Of a DNA stretch of 64,000 nucleotides, positions 54,201-64,000 are shown in pieces. Below the pieces are notes generated by a model. The model was not told the origin of the DNA. It worked only from the letters and a program-made list of their open reading frames with translations, and did not search any database. Numbering within the stretch: the stretch's first letter is position 1; each line of letters opens with the position of its first letter. Made by a program: the position numbers and the translations under genes. Source of the DNA: Desmodesmus armatus (Eukaryota; Chlorophyta; Chlorophyceae; Sphaeropleales; Scenedesmaceae); contig VIIQ02000009.1 of assembly GCA_007449985.2 (NCBI GenBank), forward strand, positions 124,001 through 188,000, written 5' to 3'.

Positions 54201-57200
54201 CCGTATTGCGCCCATGCCTTGTACTGCTCACCAAATAGGGGGCTGCTCCAGAAGAACCCTTGAAAGAAACAATATTCCCGAACGGCAAGCTGTTCAAGTT
54301 GTAGAGCCACACTACATGTGCTCAGCAGCTGAGCAGACCGCCCCCCTCCCCCTTCCATGGCCCCATTTACCATCACCCCATGGCCCCACACCATCCACAC
54401 ACCCCATGGAACCCCATACCACCCACCCTCATGAGTAGTTCCTGGTTGATGGTCCTGTCCGCCACCATCCTGGCCAGGGCAGTGCGGTCCTCATCACACA
54501 GCTCAGTAGAGTGACCACGCAGCTCCTCACACGCCTGACAGCAGCAGCAGCAGCAGACGCAGCAGCAAGGGCAGCAAGGGCAGCAGCAGCAGGGGCACCA
54601 CATGTCAAATACTGGTCGAGCACCTAAGGATCCCCTGAACGCTGGCGCTACGGCTACAGTCCTGAGTTACGCACCAGTGTCCCAACACACATATGCCAGC
54701 AACAGGCATCCATGGCGGTGGTGACACGGTGTCACCACCGTCGGCATTCTTTGGGTGACGTCTGGCGGCACCCATCCTACCAGGCAGCCAAAAGGTCTCC
54801 ACAGCTCAAACACTGGCGTGTCTGAAAGAGCTACGGCTACACTTTCAGCTTGCACAGCAGGATCAGCTATAGCCTTGCGCACTAGGTCAGACACCATGCA
54901 TTCATGACTAATCACCACCACCACTGTCAGTGCCACTCACCGTTGCCTCCTTGAGTTCCTCCTCCAGCCTGCGCTGCTCAGCTACTGATGCAGGCACGTA
55001 GTCAGGGTACACCCTGCGGTCACACATTCGTACAATAATTGTGTGACCATCGCGACGTCATTGTGTGACTGTAGTGTTTGGGCCGTTGAGCCGGTCCACA
55101 TAGCACCCCCACTGCTGACATGCACCCTACACGCACCTCAGTGCGACACACACATGCTCTCATACATTATCAAGATGCTGTCACATGAAAAGTTCCATAT
55201 GCTGTGCTGTGCCATGCTGCGACCACATGACAAAACATGGGCTGTGCTGTGCCAAGCGCCGTATTAGTGTGTGCTGTGCTGTTGCTCCGCTGTGCCGTGC
55301 CGCAGGTGTACCATGGCTGTGCGTGTTGAACGTGGGCGTGCGCTATGCTATGCTATGCTATGCCGTGCCATGCTGTGCCGTGGTGCCGCCCACCTGTGCA
55401 GTATCTCCTCCTCTGGTGCATCCCTCAGGAAGGTGAGGCGCAGCTGCTTGCGCTGCCAGCGGTCAACACGCGTCTGACAACCCACACTGCAATGGCAGCA
55501 GCAGCATAAGCGAGCAACAGGAGGGGGACGACGCTGATGGGCGACAACAGACAAGCAACCTGCATGCTAGTGTCACATTCATAGTGCCAGTGCAGAGATT
55601 AAGGGAACAAACAGCTGCCCTGGCTGGGGTTCTGACCATCATCTGTGGCACTGACAAAAGTGCCCCCCTCCCGCCCCCCCTGCCCCGCCCGCCTGCCCTG
55701 GCCCCTTCAACAAAGGCCTCAACTCACAATGCTGCCACTGCTGAGTCCATGTCAGGCATCAGCACTGCCACACCCTCCTGCTTGGGAAACGCCCAGCTCA
55801 TGAGGGGGGCTTGCCCGTCTTGGACTGAACAAAGTCACGGATGGCCTGCGGGGGGGGGGGGGGGGGGGGGGGGGCACAGGGGTGTGGGTGGTGTGGTCCA
55901 CAAACGCAAGCATGGGCTGCAGTTTGGTCGACACAGTACAGTACAGTACAGTACAGTACAGTACAGTGTATCACAGTACGGTAGTACAAACGACAATGCG
56001 AGCAGTGCAGCTTCCCGGTGGGTGTAAAGGGATAGCTACAGTGCCGGCAGTACATTCGTGGAGCAGCTTCACTGTCCTCCCCCCTACCTTATGCCCTGCG
56101 CCTAACCTGGCGCAGCTGCTTGCATGCCAGCACAGGCTGCAGCAGCTGACCCTTCAGGATATGCATGAGCTGGAGGAGCTCGACCCCCTGAACCCTGCCA
56201 GCTCACCTCCTCTGGGTCCATGCCCTGCTTCTTGATCATGTAGAAGTCCACACACTCAAACAGCAGGTAGCCAGTGTGAGCCTCGCCAAAGCCTGCGACA
56301 CGCCAGGTCACAGAACAGCACACGGCCAAACAACGATGGCTGATGACGGTACTGGAATAGACCACTACAATAGACAACATGTTGTCATGGGTTCAACAGG
56401 TGGCAGGCAGCCCTCTCGCACGAATGCATGCCAGGGTTTGAGCCCTACACGTAAACCTCACACACACGCACGTACCCTGTTTGAGCTGGTTGAGTGCTTC
56501 ATGCAGGTAGTCAGGCTCAGCCTCAAACACCGGCCCTCCATCCAGCTCCCCATGCAGTGCAGTGTCCAGCGAGGGGAACTCCCCCATGCGTGGGGCCCGC
56601 TGCTGCGGGGGGGGGGGGCCGGCTGCTCTGCTGCTGCTGCTGCTGACGGGGGCTGCGGCTGCTTGTGGCCCTTCTTGCCTGATGGGCGCTCCTGCTGCTC
56701 AACTGGCTTCGTCTAAATGAAGGAGGGGGGGGGGGGGGGGAGGTGTACATGAGAAAGTGGGGGTGCGATCAAGAGGAGTCAGATGGCGAGGGAAGGTGAG
56801 GAAGGAAGGGGGTAAAGGCAACAAGGTGGGTCTTGGAACAAGCTGTAAGGGGCAAACAGCTGGACATTCCCACATAAAGACCCAGCATCACCCTCTCTGC
56901 CACAGCATTCAAGCTGCCCTCCAAATTTCCACATGCCTGCATGCTTGCGCAAGTCCTGGGTGTCAAACAGACAACCACCCCTCCCCCCTCCTCACACACA
57001 CACATACATACACACAGCTCACCAGTGTTTCATTGAACACATCCAGTGCCAAAGTCACCCCCTTCTTCTTAGCCGCCTTGCCCTTAGCCTTGCCTACTGC
57101 TGCTGCAGCTGCATTTGAGTGCACCGCCACATACTCCCGCATATCAGCATGGTAGCTGGGGGTCCGGTATGCTTCTGCTGCTGCGTCACCGAGCTGTGCT

Positions 57201-60200
57201 ACTGCTGCTGCAGCTGCTGAGTCGGGCTGAGAGGCCTTGGCTGTGGGCTGCCTGCTGCTCTGGTCAAAGCTGGGGGCGACTTGAGAGGTGGAGCCTGGGG
57301 GGGGGGGGGGAGGGGGCAATGTTTTGAAAAGGGGGGGGGGGGGGAGGAGTCACGGGGGGAGGGGGGGGGGGAGGATGTCTCAGAACTGTAGGAAGGCATG
57401 TGTGTGCACAATCCAAATAAAACAATCCAGCACAAACTCCAGTAGCCCTGCTGTGGTCAAAGCTGGGGGTGGTGTGGAAGGTGAGCCTGGGGGGGGGGGG
57501 GTGGTTGGAGGGGGGCGGGGGGGTGTTTGGGAAGGGGGGGGGGGGGGGAGGGGACACACGCAGCAGTACGATGTCTGCGAATTGTAAGAAGGTATGTGTG
57601 TGTACAAACCGGCATAAACCCAAGTAGCCCTGCTCTGTTGAGGCTGAGTTTGGTATGGGGAGTGGAGCCTGGGGTTGCAAAAACTTGCGTGTGGGGAAAG
57701 GGTTGGAGGCAGTGCCGAGGATTGCCAGGCAAGGCCTAGCAGCCCCTCTCAGCAGGCCCCTCATCACCCGCCCCCACTTCGCCCTAGACCTCCCCCCTGA
57801 CCTTCCCTCCCCGTCCCCAGGCAAGCACACCTGAGAGCTGTGTAGAGGGTGTGCCCGGCCCATCCTCCTCCCCTGCTGCCGCCTGCTGCTGTGTCTTTCT
57901 AACTCAACACCGCCCCTGTCCACATGCATGCGACCCCCCCCCCCTCGCCCCCCACACACAGGCAGGCTACCCAGTAAGCCATCCCAGTAGGACGGTTCCT
58001 AGCGAGCCAACACACCTGAGAGCTGTGTAGAGGGTGTGCCGGGCGCTTCCTCCTCCCCTGCTGCCGCCTGCTGCTGCTGTGCCAGTGGCTTCACCACCAG
58101 GGGCCTGAACACCCGCTTGATGCCAATGCCCTTGGGCTTGTCGCCCGCTGCTGCTGCTGCTGCTGCCTCCGCTGCTGCTGCAGCTCCGACACCAGCAACA
58201 GTACACACAAATATGCCAGCACTTCATAAACAAACTCCACCACGGTCAAGACACGGTACCCCAATACCCCGATCGCGCATAATCCTCAAACACCCAACAC
58301 CAACGACTGCTTGTAGAGGAAGCTACTGCCGCGTGTAAACTCGATCCCAGTGCAGCTTTTCCTAATATCAGCCATTCCAGCACGATGAAATCAGTAGAGT
58401 AGTCAACATACATAAGCATGTATGAAGCTGAGAGCACCACCACCCCGCTCACCACTTGAGCTTCCAGCAGCACCGCTGCCATCTGTAAGGAATGCAAACA
58501 GCTCCGCATCATCCATCGCCCCCACTGCTGCCGCCGCTGCTGCCACAGCGCCGCCGCAGCAGCAGCAGCAGCACCGGCAGCCGCCGGCGCCTCTGCGTGC
58601 TGCTGCTGCTTCTTGATGCGTGCTGCTCGTGGCTTCTTCGGCTGCTTTGGTTTGCCGTGCTTGGCCTGCCAGGCTGCCATTGCTGCGTCGTCCCGCTGCT
58701 GCTTTGCTGCCATGCGCTGCTCTATGAGCTGCTGCTTGTCCTCAGCCTCCCTGCTCTTGATGGCTGACAGCTGGGCCTGCAGGGGGGGAGGTGGTGGTGG
58801 TGGTGGTGGTGGTGGTGAGGAGGGGGTGAGGTGGGGAGGACAGTCAATGTTGAGGGGGGGGGGGGGCAGGACTGTGGAAGTTTGCACATGACTTGTGGTG
58901 TGTGTTGTGTGTGTGCTGTATGTGGGCCTGCACACGGAGGTGTGTTCAGATGATGGTGGCCGGTGAAAAAAGTGGGAAAGGGGTTGACGTACGTTGAAGT
59001 GGCCGCAGCGGCAGCCCATGGTGAGTTGGTTTTGCCGCCCCCTCCCTGCCCTGCCCCCCCTCCCCCCCCCCCCACCCTGCCCTGTCCCCCCCCCCCCCCG
59101 TTGAAGCCACACATCCAAGCTGTGGCCCACCTGGTTGGCCTGGAAGTGGTAGTACTTGGTTGTCTCCTGCCCCGGTGGCCCCTCAAACCAGGCCAGCAGG
59201 GTGATGTAGCCCCTGCAGCCGTCAGTCACGCAGTGAACCAGCGGCGCCTTGTTGTCCTTCACCTTGAGGCTCTGCAGGTACAAAAGGAATGGCAAAGGCA
59301 AGGTGAAAAATGGTTTAGGGTCTCCTGCTCGTTCCCCTTCTCACTGCCAGCACCCCCCCCCCCCAAAAACGCGCTCAGCACATCACAAGCTAGCACACTC
59401 CCCTCCCAGCTCATGCACCTCCCCTTCCTTCCGACACACAGTTAGACCCAAAGGGCATGTACCTGCACCAAGTTGATGCCATGTCCTGTCGCGTTGTCGC
59501 GTGTCTCGTGCTCATACCCCTTCTCAAACCTTCCAGCAGCACAAACACAGCCCCTCCCTCTTCCCCCCCCCCCCCCTCAGCACACCACACGAGAGCACAA
59601 TCCCCTCCAAAAGCATGCAATCAAGCCCCCCCCCCCCCCCCCGGACACGCACATGACCCCAAAGAGCATTCACCTGCACCAGGTTGATGCCGTGTCCCGT
59701 TGCGTTGTCGCGTGTCTCCTGCTCGTATCCCTTCTCAAACTCCTTCCAGCAGCGCTCGTGGCCGTGCCACATCATCACACAGCCAGCACTGCACTTCATA
59801 ACATAGCGCTTCTCCTCGGGAAGCACCTGAACAAGCAGCAGCAGCAGCAGCAGCAGCAGCGGCACATGAGACGAGGGACTGTGAGGGAAACCGTTGCGTA
59901 CAGTCCAGCTTGGCCTTGTGCAGCAGCAGCAGCAGCAGCAGCAGCGCAGGAGGAGAGGGGTTGTGGGAGACTGCGTCGCCTGCAGTCCAGCTTGGCCTTA
60001 GGCAACAGCAGCAGCAGACTGTACGGGAGCAGTCAGCGCATAGGGGCAGGGTGTTTCTTGTAGAGAAGCGCCTGAGCCAGCAGCAGCAGCAACAGCAGCA
60101 GCAGCACAGGAAGAGGGGTTTTGGGAGAATGCGACAGTGCCAACTTGACTTGCTGCAGCATCACTTTTTGCGTTGCAGCTACCCAAGCGAAACCCCCTCC

Positions 60201-61850
60201 CATACCAACCAACTAAGGCCTTACCCAACCACACCACAAGCAAACTCTCTGTGTCAAACCACACCCCACCCCCACAGCAACTACCAGGTGACCCCATGTC
60301 CCTACACCTCACCCTGACCCTGTGCATCACTGTCTTGTCTTTACTCCCCCTACCCCTACCTGACTTTTCTCTATGCTTTTATCCCCCCCCCCCCCACACA
60401 CACATACACACCAGTGCCTGCCACTTGTCCGAGCAGCACCCCCCCTCCCACCTTCCCCCACCCCTCCCAGGTGAAACCCCCCTTCCCAACCAGTGCCTGC
60501 CACTTGTCCTTGAAGCACCAGCGTGCCTCCCCCGCAGCCGCCTGCTGAAGCAGCACAAATCCTTCAGCACGCCCCCCCCCCCCCCGTTGCCGCACACACC
60601 CCTCTTACGCCGCCCCACCACCACCCCAACACACACATCCCGTATTACGGTTGGATGCACGCTCTCTGTGTACACACGCCCACCCACCAAGCCTGCCACT
60701 TGTCCTTGAAGCACCAGTGCGCCTCCCCCGCCAGCCCCCTGCTGAGGCAGCACAATTCTCCTGTGTTTCCACACACCCTCCCTCCTTCCCTGCCCACAAC
60801 TTCACCTTCAAACCCCTTTCAGGTGCTGCCTTCAGCAGGTCTCCCCGCCTTGCTTCCCCTTCCCCCTATCTTACACTACCCCACCCCTTTGCATACTCCC
60901 CACCCCCCTTACACACACACACACTCGCACTCCTCTGCTGCCACACCACCAGTGCCTGCCATTTGTCCTTGAAGCACCAGCGGCCTCCCCTGCCAGCCCC
61001 CTGTTGAGGCAGCACAAGTCCTCTTTGTCAAGACACACCCTCCCTCCTTCCCCGCCCACGCTCAAAACCCACCTCCCCCCTTCACGTGCTGCCCTCAGCA
61101 GGTCCCCCTCCTTGCCCCCACCTCCCCTATCCCAGTACCCCACCCTTTTGCATACTCCATCCCCCACCCAGACACACCCTCCCTCTGCTGCCACACCCAC
61201 CAGTGCCTGCCACTTGTCCTTGAAGCACCAGCGAGCCTCCCCCGCCAGCCCCCTGTTGAGGCAGCACAAGTCCTCTTTGTCAAGACACACCCTCCCCTCC
61301 TTCCCCGCCCACGCTCAAAACCACCTCCCCCCTTTCACGTGCTGCCCTCAGCAGGTCCCCCCTCCTTGCCCCCACCTCCCCCTATCCCAGTACCCCACCC
61401 TTTTGCATACTCCATCCCCCCCACCAGACACAACCTCCCTCTGCTGCCACACCCACCAGTGCCTGCCACTTGTCCTTGAAGCACCAGCGAGCCTCCCCCG
61501 CCAGCCCCCTGTTGAGGCAGCACAAGTCCTCTTTGTCAAGACACACCCTCCCTCCTTCCCCGCCCACGCTCAAAACCCCCTCCCCCCTTTCACGTGCTGC
61601 CCTCAGCAGTCCCCCCTCCTTGCCCCCACCTCCCCTATCCCAGTACCCCACCCTTTTGCATACTCCATCCCCCACCCCAGACACACCCTCCCTCTGCTGC
61701 ACACCCACCATGCCTGCCACTTGTCCTTGAAGCACCAGCGAGCCTCCCCCGCCAGCCCCCTGTTGAGGCAGCAGCGCCCCACAGGCTGCAGCTTCAGGGA
61801 CTCCTCCTCCTCACGCTTCATGAACAGCTCACGGCGACGACGCTCCTCAC
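50123..61850 (-). CDS. Giant RING-type E3 ubiquitin ligase, TTC3/DZIP3-like (5' end unresolved)
   Basis: Resolved exons: 59826-59674, 59271-59131, 58776 onward, about 58200-58016, 57294-57023, 56712-56476, 56292-56207, 56187-56107, 55845-55728, 55486-55394, 55013-54941, 54534-54427, 53946-53023, 52615-51786, 51184-50991 and 50718-50123. From 57294 down the phases chain to the stop if one C is added in each of two poly-C tracts. The C-terminus has a RING finger (CVLCGDD, PCRHMGPCLKC, YPVCLQQGC). Two adjacent exons (KCSAGCVMMWHGHERCWKEF; HCVTDGCRGYITLLAW) have the CxxC-like/HxxCW/CxxxxC pattern seen in TTC3/DZIP3 ligases. Between are coiled coils and very long Gln/Ala/Glu runs (52993-53930). 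It should transfer ubiquitin to unknown targets. Upstream exons near 61850-61760 and 62680-62190 probably belong to it. It could be two genes, but the phase chain from 57294 argues against a break there. Confidence 0.65.
51325..51396 (-). pseudogene. Decayed duplicate of the 5' end of RING-gene exon 51184-50991
   Basis: GTGCAGCATCCACCTGCCAG on the minus strand, then TTGCCTTCTTCAAGAATGCAGACAGCA, parallels the true exon start (GTGCAGCATCCACCTGCCAG, then TGGGCTCCTTTGTGAATGCAGAGACAGCA). The acceptor and the (CTG)n tract before it are copied too. It lies about 200 bp upstream of the real exon. Confidence 0.8.
57445..57685 (-). repeat. Two extra copies of the start of exon 57294-57023
   Basis: The exon start reads PGSTSQVAPSFDQS. 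Copies on the minus strand at about 57495-57445 (PGSPSTPPPALTTAG) and about 57675-57625 (PGSTPHTKLSLNRAG) keep the acceptor-side GGCTC and the CTTTGACC/CTTTGACCACAG text. Poly-G blocks separate the copies. They may be fossil or alternative exons. Confidence 0.65.
57828..57905 (-). repeat. Duplicate of the 3' end of exon ending 58016, with donor
   Basis: On the minus strand, CAGCAGGCGGCAGCAGGGGA, GAGGA and ACACCCTCTACACAGCTCTC then AGGTGTG occur both here and at 58085-58010. Translations are QQAAAGEEDGPGTPSTQLS and QQAAAGEEEAPGTPSTQLS. Both keep the phase-1 GT donor, so either could be spliced. Confidence 0.85.
59462..59547 (-). repeat. Duplicate of the 3' half of the HxxCW zinc-binding exon, with donor
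   Basis: FEKGYEHETRDNATGHGINL here repeats FEKGYEQETRDNATGHGINL of exon 59826-59674, followed in both by VQ and a GT donor. The part upstream of FEKGY is degenerate (GCTGCTGGAAGG preserved), so the metal ligands are lost. It lies in the intron directly downstream of the real exon. Confidence 0.85.
59830..60170. repeat. CAG-rich degenerate tandem repeat
   Basis: About three units, each with (CAG)n, an AGGAGGAGAGGGGTT/AGGAAGAGGGGTT block and CAGTCCAGCTTGGCCTT or related text, at about 59835-59925, 59925-60020 and 60060-60160. They lie in the intron before exon 59826-59674. Confidence 0.7.
60410..61790 (-). repeat. Array of six to seven ~250-bp units, each carrying the same 51-nt exon
   Basis: Plus-strand GCCTGCCACTTGTCCTTGAA starts, or nearly starts, at 60415 (partial), 60495, 60691, 60954, 61205, 61461 and 61712. 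Spacing is 251, 256, 251 and 263 bp for the upper units, then 196 and 80 where units are truncated. On the minus strand each full unit offers an acceptor (AACAG), a 51-nt symmetric exon encoding GLAGEARWCFKDKWQAL, and a GTGGGTG donor, then C-rich intron text. The exon resembles a TPR half-motif; that is inference. The first unit is joined to the exon text EERRRRELFMKREEEESLKL at 61850-61760. Confidence 0.85.
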
Positions 61851-62034
61851 ACAGCACAGCACAACACAGCACAGCGCAGTACATCACAGTCAAGTACAGG
61901 ACACTGCACGATTCCCCGCCAACAGACTGCAGTGACCAATGACTGCAGCAGTTCAAGCTCTGCTGGTCGCGAGTTACATGATTTTGATTCATGCACAACA
62001 TGTAGGCACCACAAGCACAATGCATTTCACTGAA

Positions 62035-62250
62035 GCCTACCTGCTCAGAAGTAAAAGTTGCCACCCCCTCGTTCAGCACCACCAACTTTGTGTTTATCCC
62101 GCCACAGCCGTCTGCTGCAAACCAAGCCTACTAACCTGAGTCGACGCCCATTAGTCAACGCCCAACAATGAACAGAAAACCAACCGCAAGCCACCTGCTC
62201 AGCAGTGAAGGCTGCCACCCCCTCATTCAGCACCACAACTTCCGCCGGAG
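62035..62250 (-). repeat. Duplicated exon end encoding VVLNEGVA(T/A)FT(S/A)EQ
   Basis: On the minus strand GTGCTGAACGAGGGGGTGGC, then AACTTTTACTTCTGAGCAG|GTAGG (about 62090-62046), repeats GTGCTGAATGAGGGGGTGGC, then AGCCTTCACTGCTGAGCAG|GTGG (about 62241-62197). Both keep the donor. The upstream copy is attached to a long Gln/Pro-rich exon (frame with QQPPPQQQQRPAAETTG and APAPAYTAPVAPAEVVVLN). Confidence 0.85.
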
Positions 62251-62574
62251 CGACAGGAGCAGTGTATGCTGGGGCCGGAGCAGGCCGCGGTTTCGGCTTC
62301 TTCTGCTGCTGCTGCTGGTTCGTCGTCCACTCCGGCTCCCGCCGCTGCTCTGCTGCTGCTGCCGACTGCTGCTTGCTGCCGCTGCCTGTGGTCTCGGCGG
62401 CGGGCCGCTGCTGCTGCTGCGGCGGCGGCTGCTGTGGCTGCGGTTGCTGCTGCTGCTGGGGATGCTGCTGGGCTGCGTGCCTGAGGCTTTGCTATTCCTG
62501 ATCTGTTGTAGTAGCTGTCAGCCATTGTGTAGAAGCTGTTGTTGCCTGGGACACCTGTACACAAGGCAAGCAGC

Positions 62575-62608
<34 letters not shown>

Positions 62609-62680
62609 GTAGCAGCAGCAACAAGCAGTAGAAGCAGCAGCAGCAGCAGCAAGGTTTCAGTTGACAGTCCACTCAGCGGC
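62190..62680 (-). CDS. Gln/Pro/Ala-rich exon, probably N-terminal part of the RING gene
   Basis: Between about 62490 and 62197 the minus strand has a continuous frame rich in Gln and Pro that ends in the conserved-looking PAEVVVLNEGVAAFTAEQ and a GT donor. The 62570-62660 stretch is (CAG)n and reads as poly-Leu or poly-Ala in other frames. The acceptor is uncertain (a CAG after the CTG run, or TAG near 62488). Assignment to the downstream RING gene rests on strand and position only. Confidence 0.4.
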
Positions 62681-62955
62681 AGGGGTGTTGCTGTGGAGCG
62701 GTAATGCAGAGCATCTGCCACAGCAGCACTCCCTGCTGCTGCGACCGCTGCTCATGCCAGGGAGTTTGGTTCACATGATTGCTGTGTGTTTGGGCCAGCC
62801 GGCGGGAGTCCGCCGCCCCCCCCCCCCCCCCCCCCCGGGACCCCCAAAAAGGCAAAACTAACGCCAGGCAGCAGGCACCGATGATGCACTGAGGGTGCAT
62901 CTCTTGCTGCCACTGTGACCCTCTTGTCTCCATGCACGGACACAAAGGGATAACT

Positions 62956-63030
62956 GTGACTATTACTGTTACATGGTTCAGGCTGAGCCTGAACGCCCCG
63001 TAGGGAGCCAACGAGGCTCATGGGGCATCA
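62956..63030 (-). mobile_element. Short relic of the LINE 3' end
   Basis: The text TACTGTTACATGGTTC followed by GCCCCGTAGGGAGCCAACGA and GGCTCATGGGGCA matches 34566-34630 of the LINE 3' UTR (ATGTTACACAGAAC, GCCCGTTTGGGGAGCCAACA, GGCTCATTGGGCA), same strand. An extra 9-bp-arm inverted repeat (62976-62994) is inserted here. It is likely a severely 5'-truncated copy or a SINE sharing the LINE tail. Confidence 0.6.
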
Positions 63031-64000
63031 GCATCATAGATGACAACCGCGTGGCAACAGCATTGCAGTCACACTAGAGGTTTCCTGTCCATCACAACTG
63101 GCCATCATGACACTGTCTCTGTTGGATGCAAGGCATGTGATCAGCAGCTTACCACACCCCATGCATCCATTGCGCAGTGCCTTGCGATCCTGTGTCAATC
63201 TCCCTTCTACAGTATCAACCGACTTGCGAGAGTGGGGTACGACATTCACGACCACCTCTCCATCATGACTGGCCGTCACACTGCATCTGTTGGACGTGTT
63301 GCGTCAACAGGCCTGCCCCGCCCCCCGGATCAACTGCGGATTGCCTCTCGCTCCTCCATTATAGCCTCCTATCAATTTATCAAGGCTTACCGTTGTTGGC
63401 CTCCTTGCCTGCATTGTGCTGCGCCGTGGTGGGTCGAGCTGCCGCCTCACGGCGCCCCACACCTAGCGAGGAGTAGCGGTGCTGCTGCTGCCCGCTGCGG
63501 GCGCCTTGCCACGCTTTGACCCCGTGTCGTTGAGGAAGCCTGCACAAGGGAGGAGAAGCAGCGACAGAAGCAGCAGAGATGCACGGGGTGCAAGGACAGG
63601 GGGGTGATGCAGGGGGGGGGGGCTTCTGAGTGGAATGGTATAACAAGGAGGGGGGGGGGGAGGAGTTGACAGCACTGCTGGAAGCTGGCACACTTGCCCG
63701 GCCCTGGCTGTGAGGGGGGGGGCATGAGGTCGTCAAAAGGTGAGGAATGGAGCGGGGAGGGGGGGGGGGATTGCAGCTGTCTTCGACAGTGGTTGGAGAG
63801 TGGTGTATCGACGCCATGCTGTCACGTAAAGCCTGGGTTATGCCAGTATCATTGCAGCACTCCGTGCATACTGAAAGAAGCAAGGATACGTATGTGGTGC
63901 TGGATGTGAAGCAAACATCTGACTGATGACTGTAGCTTACCACCCACTCCAAACCCCCTGTCGGCCACCAACCACCAATTACCACCAGCACCAGCCCCGT
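63031..64000. other. Upstream region, partial exon possible
   Basis: Two diverged copies of a motif (CCATCA..ACTGGCC.TCA, ACTG..TCTGTTGGA) lie at about 63088-63125 and 63260-63295. On the minus strand a possible exon runs from about 63543 to 63391 (acceptor CTTGTGCAG, donor GTAAGC) with Ser/Gln/Arg-rich text. Poly-G runs interrupt 63610-63660 and 63715-63770. Nothing here can be assigned with confidence. Confidence 0.3.

Noticed and set aside
55935..55980. (ACAGT)n tract as a possible regulatory site
   Set aside because: Simple CAGTA microsatellite in an intron; no further structure.
60410..61790. CRISPR-like direct repeat array
   Set aside because: Units are about 250 bp, lie inside a spliced gene, encode the same peptide and have conserved spacers. 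This is a eukaryotic exon duplication, not a CRISPR.
63380..63991. 203-codon minus-strand frame at the window edge
   Set aside because: Most of it is Pro/Ser text from poly-G/C tracts. Only about 150 nt near 63391-63543 could be an exon, so it is not accepted as a gene.

Overview
This is a nuclear window from a green alga, most likely a chlorophycean (Sphaeropleales/Chlamydomonadales; I lean to a Scenedesmus/Tetradesmus-like genome, which is inference). Genes are cut into many short exons with GT-AG introns. CAG/CTG runs and homopolymeric G/C tracts are everywhere, low-complexity Ala/Gln/Ser stretches are common, a plant-type plastid glucose-6-phosphate isomerase is present, and TGTAA occurs where a green-algal polyadenylation signal would sit. 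No bacterial operons, rRNA, tRNA or CRISPR array were seen. Exon models below were built by eye from splice signals, codon phase and homology; where every phase closes I say so.

Layout. 1-4353 (-): anion:cation-symporter-type MFS transporter, 3' end off the window. 5672-9165 (-): F-box/leucine-rich-repeat protein. 9557-10871 (+): two-domain SpoVS/Alba-like protein, divergent from the F-box gene. 11314-19987 (+): plastid glucose-6-phosphate isomerase, 17 exons closing to 651 codons, with a 273-bp MITE in one intron and three decayed exon copies. 19988-23167: convergent 3' region with short repeats. 23168-27814 or beyond (-): unknown, probably membrane-anchored protein in which every intron is phase 1 and one exon is tandemly triplicated. 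29625-32555 (-): acyl-protein thioesterase with an N-terminal membrane segment. 32730-33914 (+): 134-residue protein with one membrane helix, probably plastid-targeted, divergent from the thioesterase. 34566-37790 (-): 5'-truncated non-LTR retrotransposon with a long intact reverse transcriptase reading frame. 38619-45550 (-): tandem pair of paralogous genes of unknown function, the second decayed. 45794-47916 (-): coiled-coil protein. 48157-48773 (+): unknown. 50123 to at least 61850 (-): very large RING protein with Cys/His exons that resemble TTC3/DZIP3-type ubiquitin ligases.

The strongest unusual theme is not one gene but a process. At least ten places in four genes carry short local duplications of about 50-450 bp that copy an exon end together with its splice site. 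They range from fossil half-exons in the isomerase, through an in-frame exon triplication in the all-phase-1 gene, to a six-to-seven-unit array of about 250 bp carrying the same 51-nt exon in the RING gene. This looks like a genome-wide mode of exon birth.

Limits: N-terminal exons of several genes, the 5' half of the RING gene and the 3' ends of the tandem paralogs are unresolved. Two exons of the RING gene each need exactly one extra C in a poly-C tract to keep frame, which may be assembly error.
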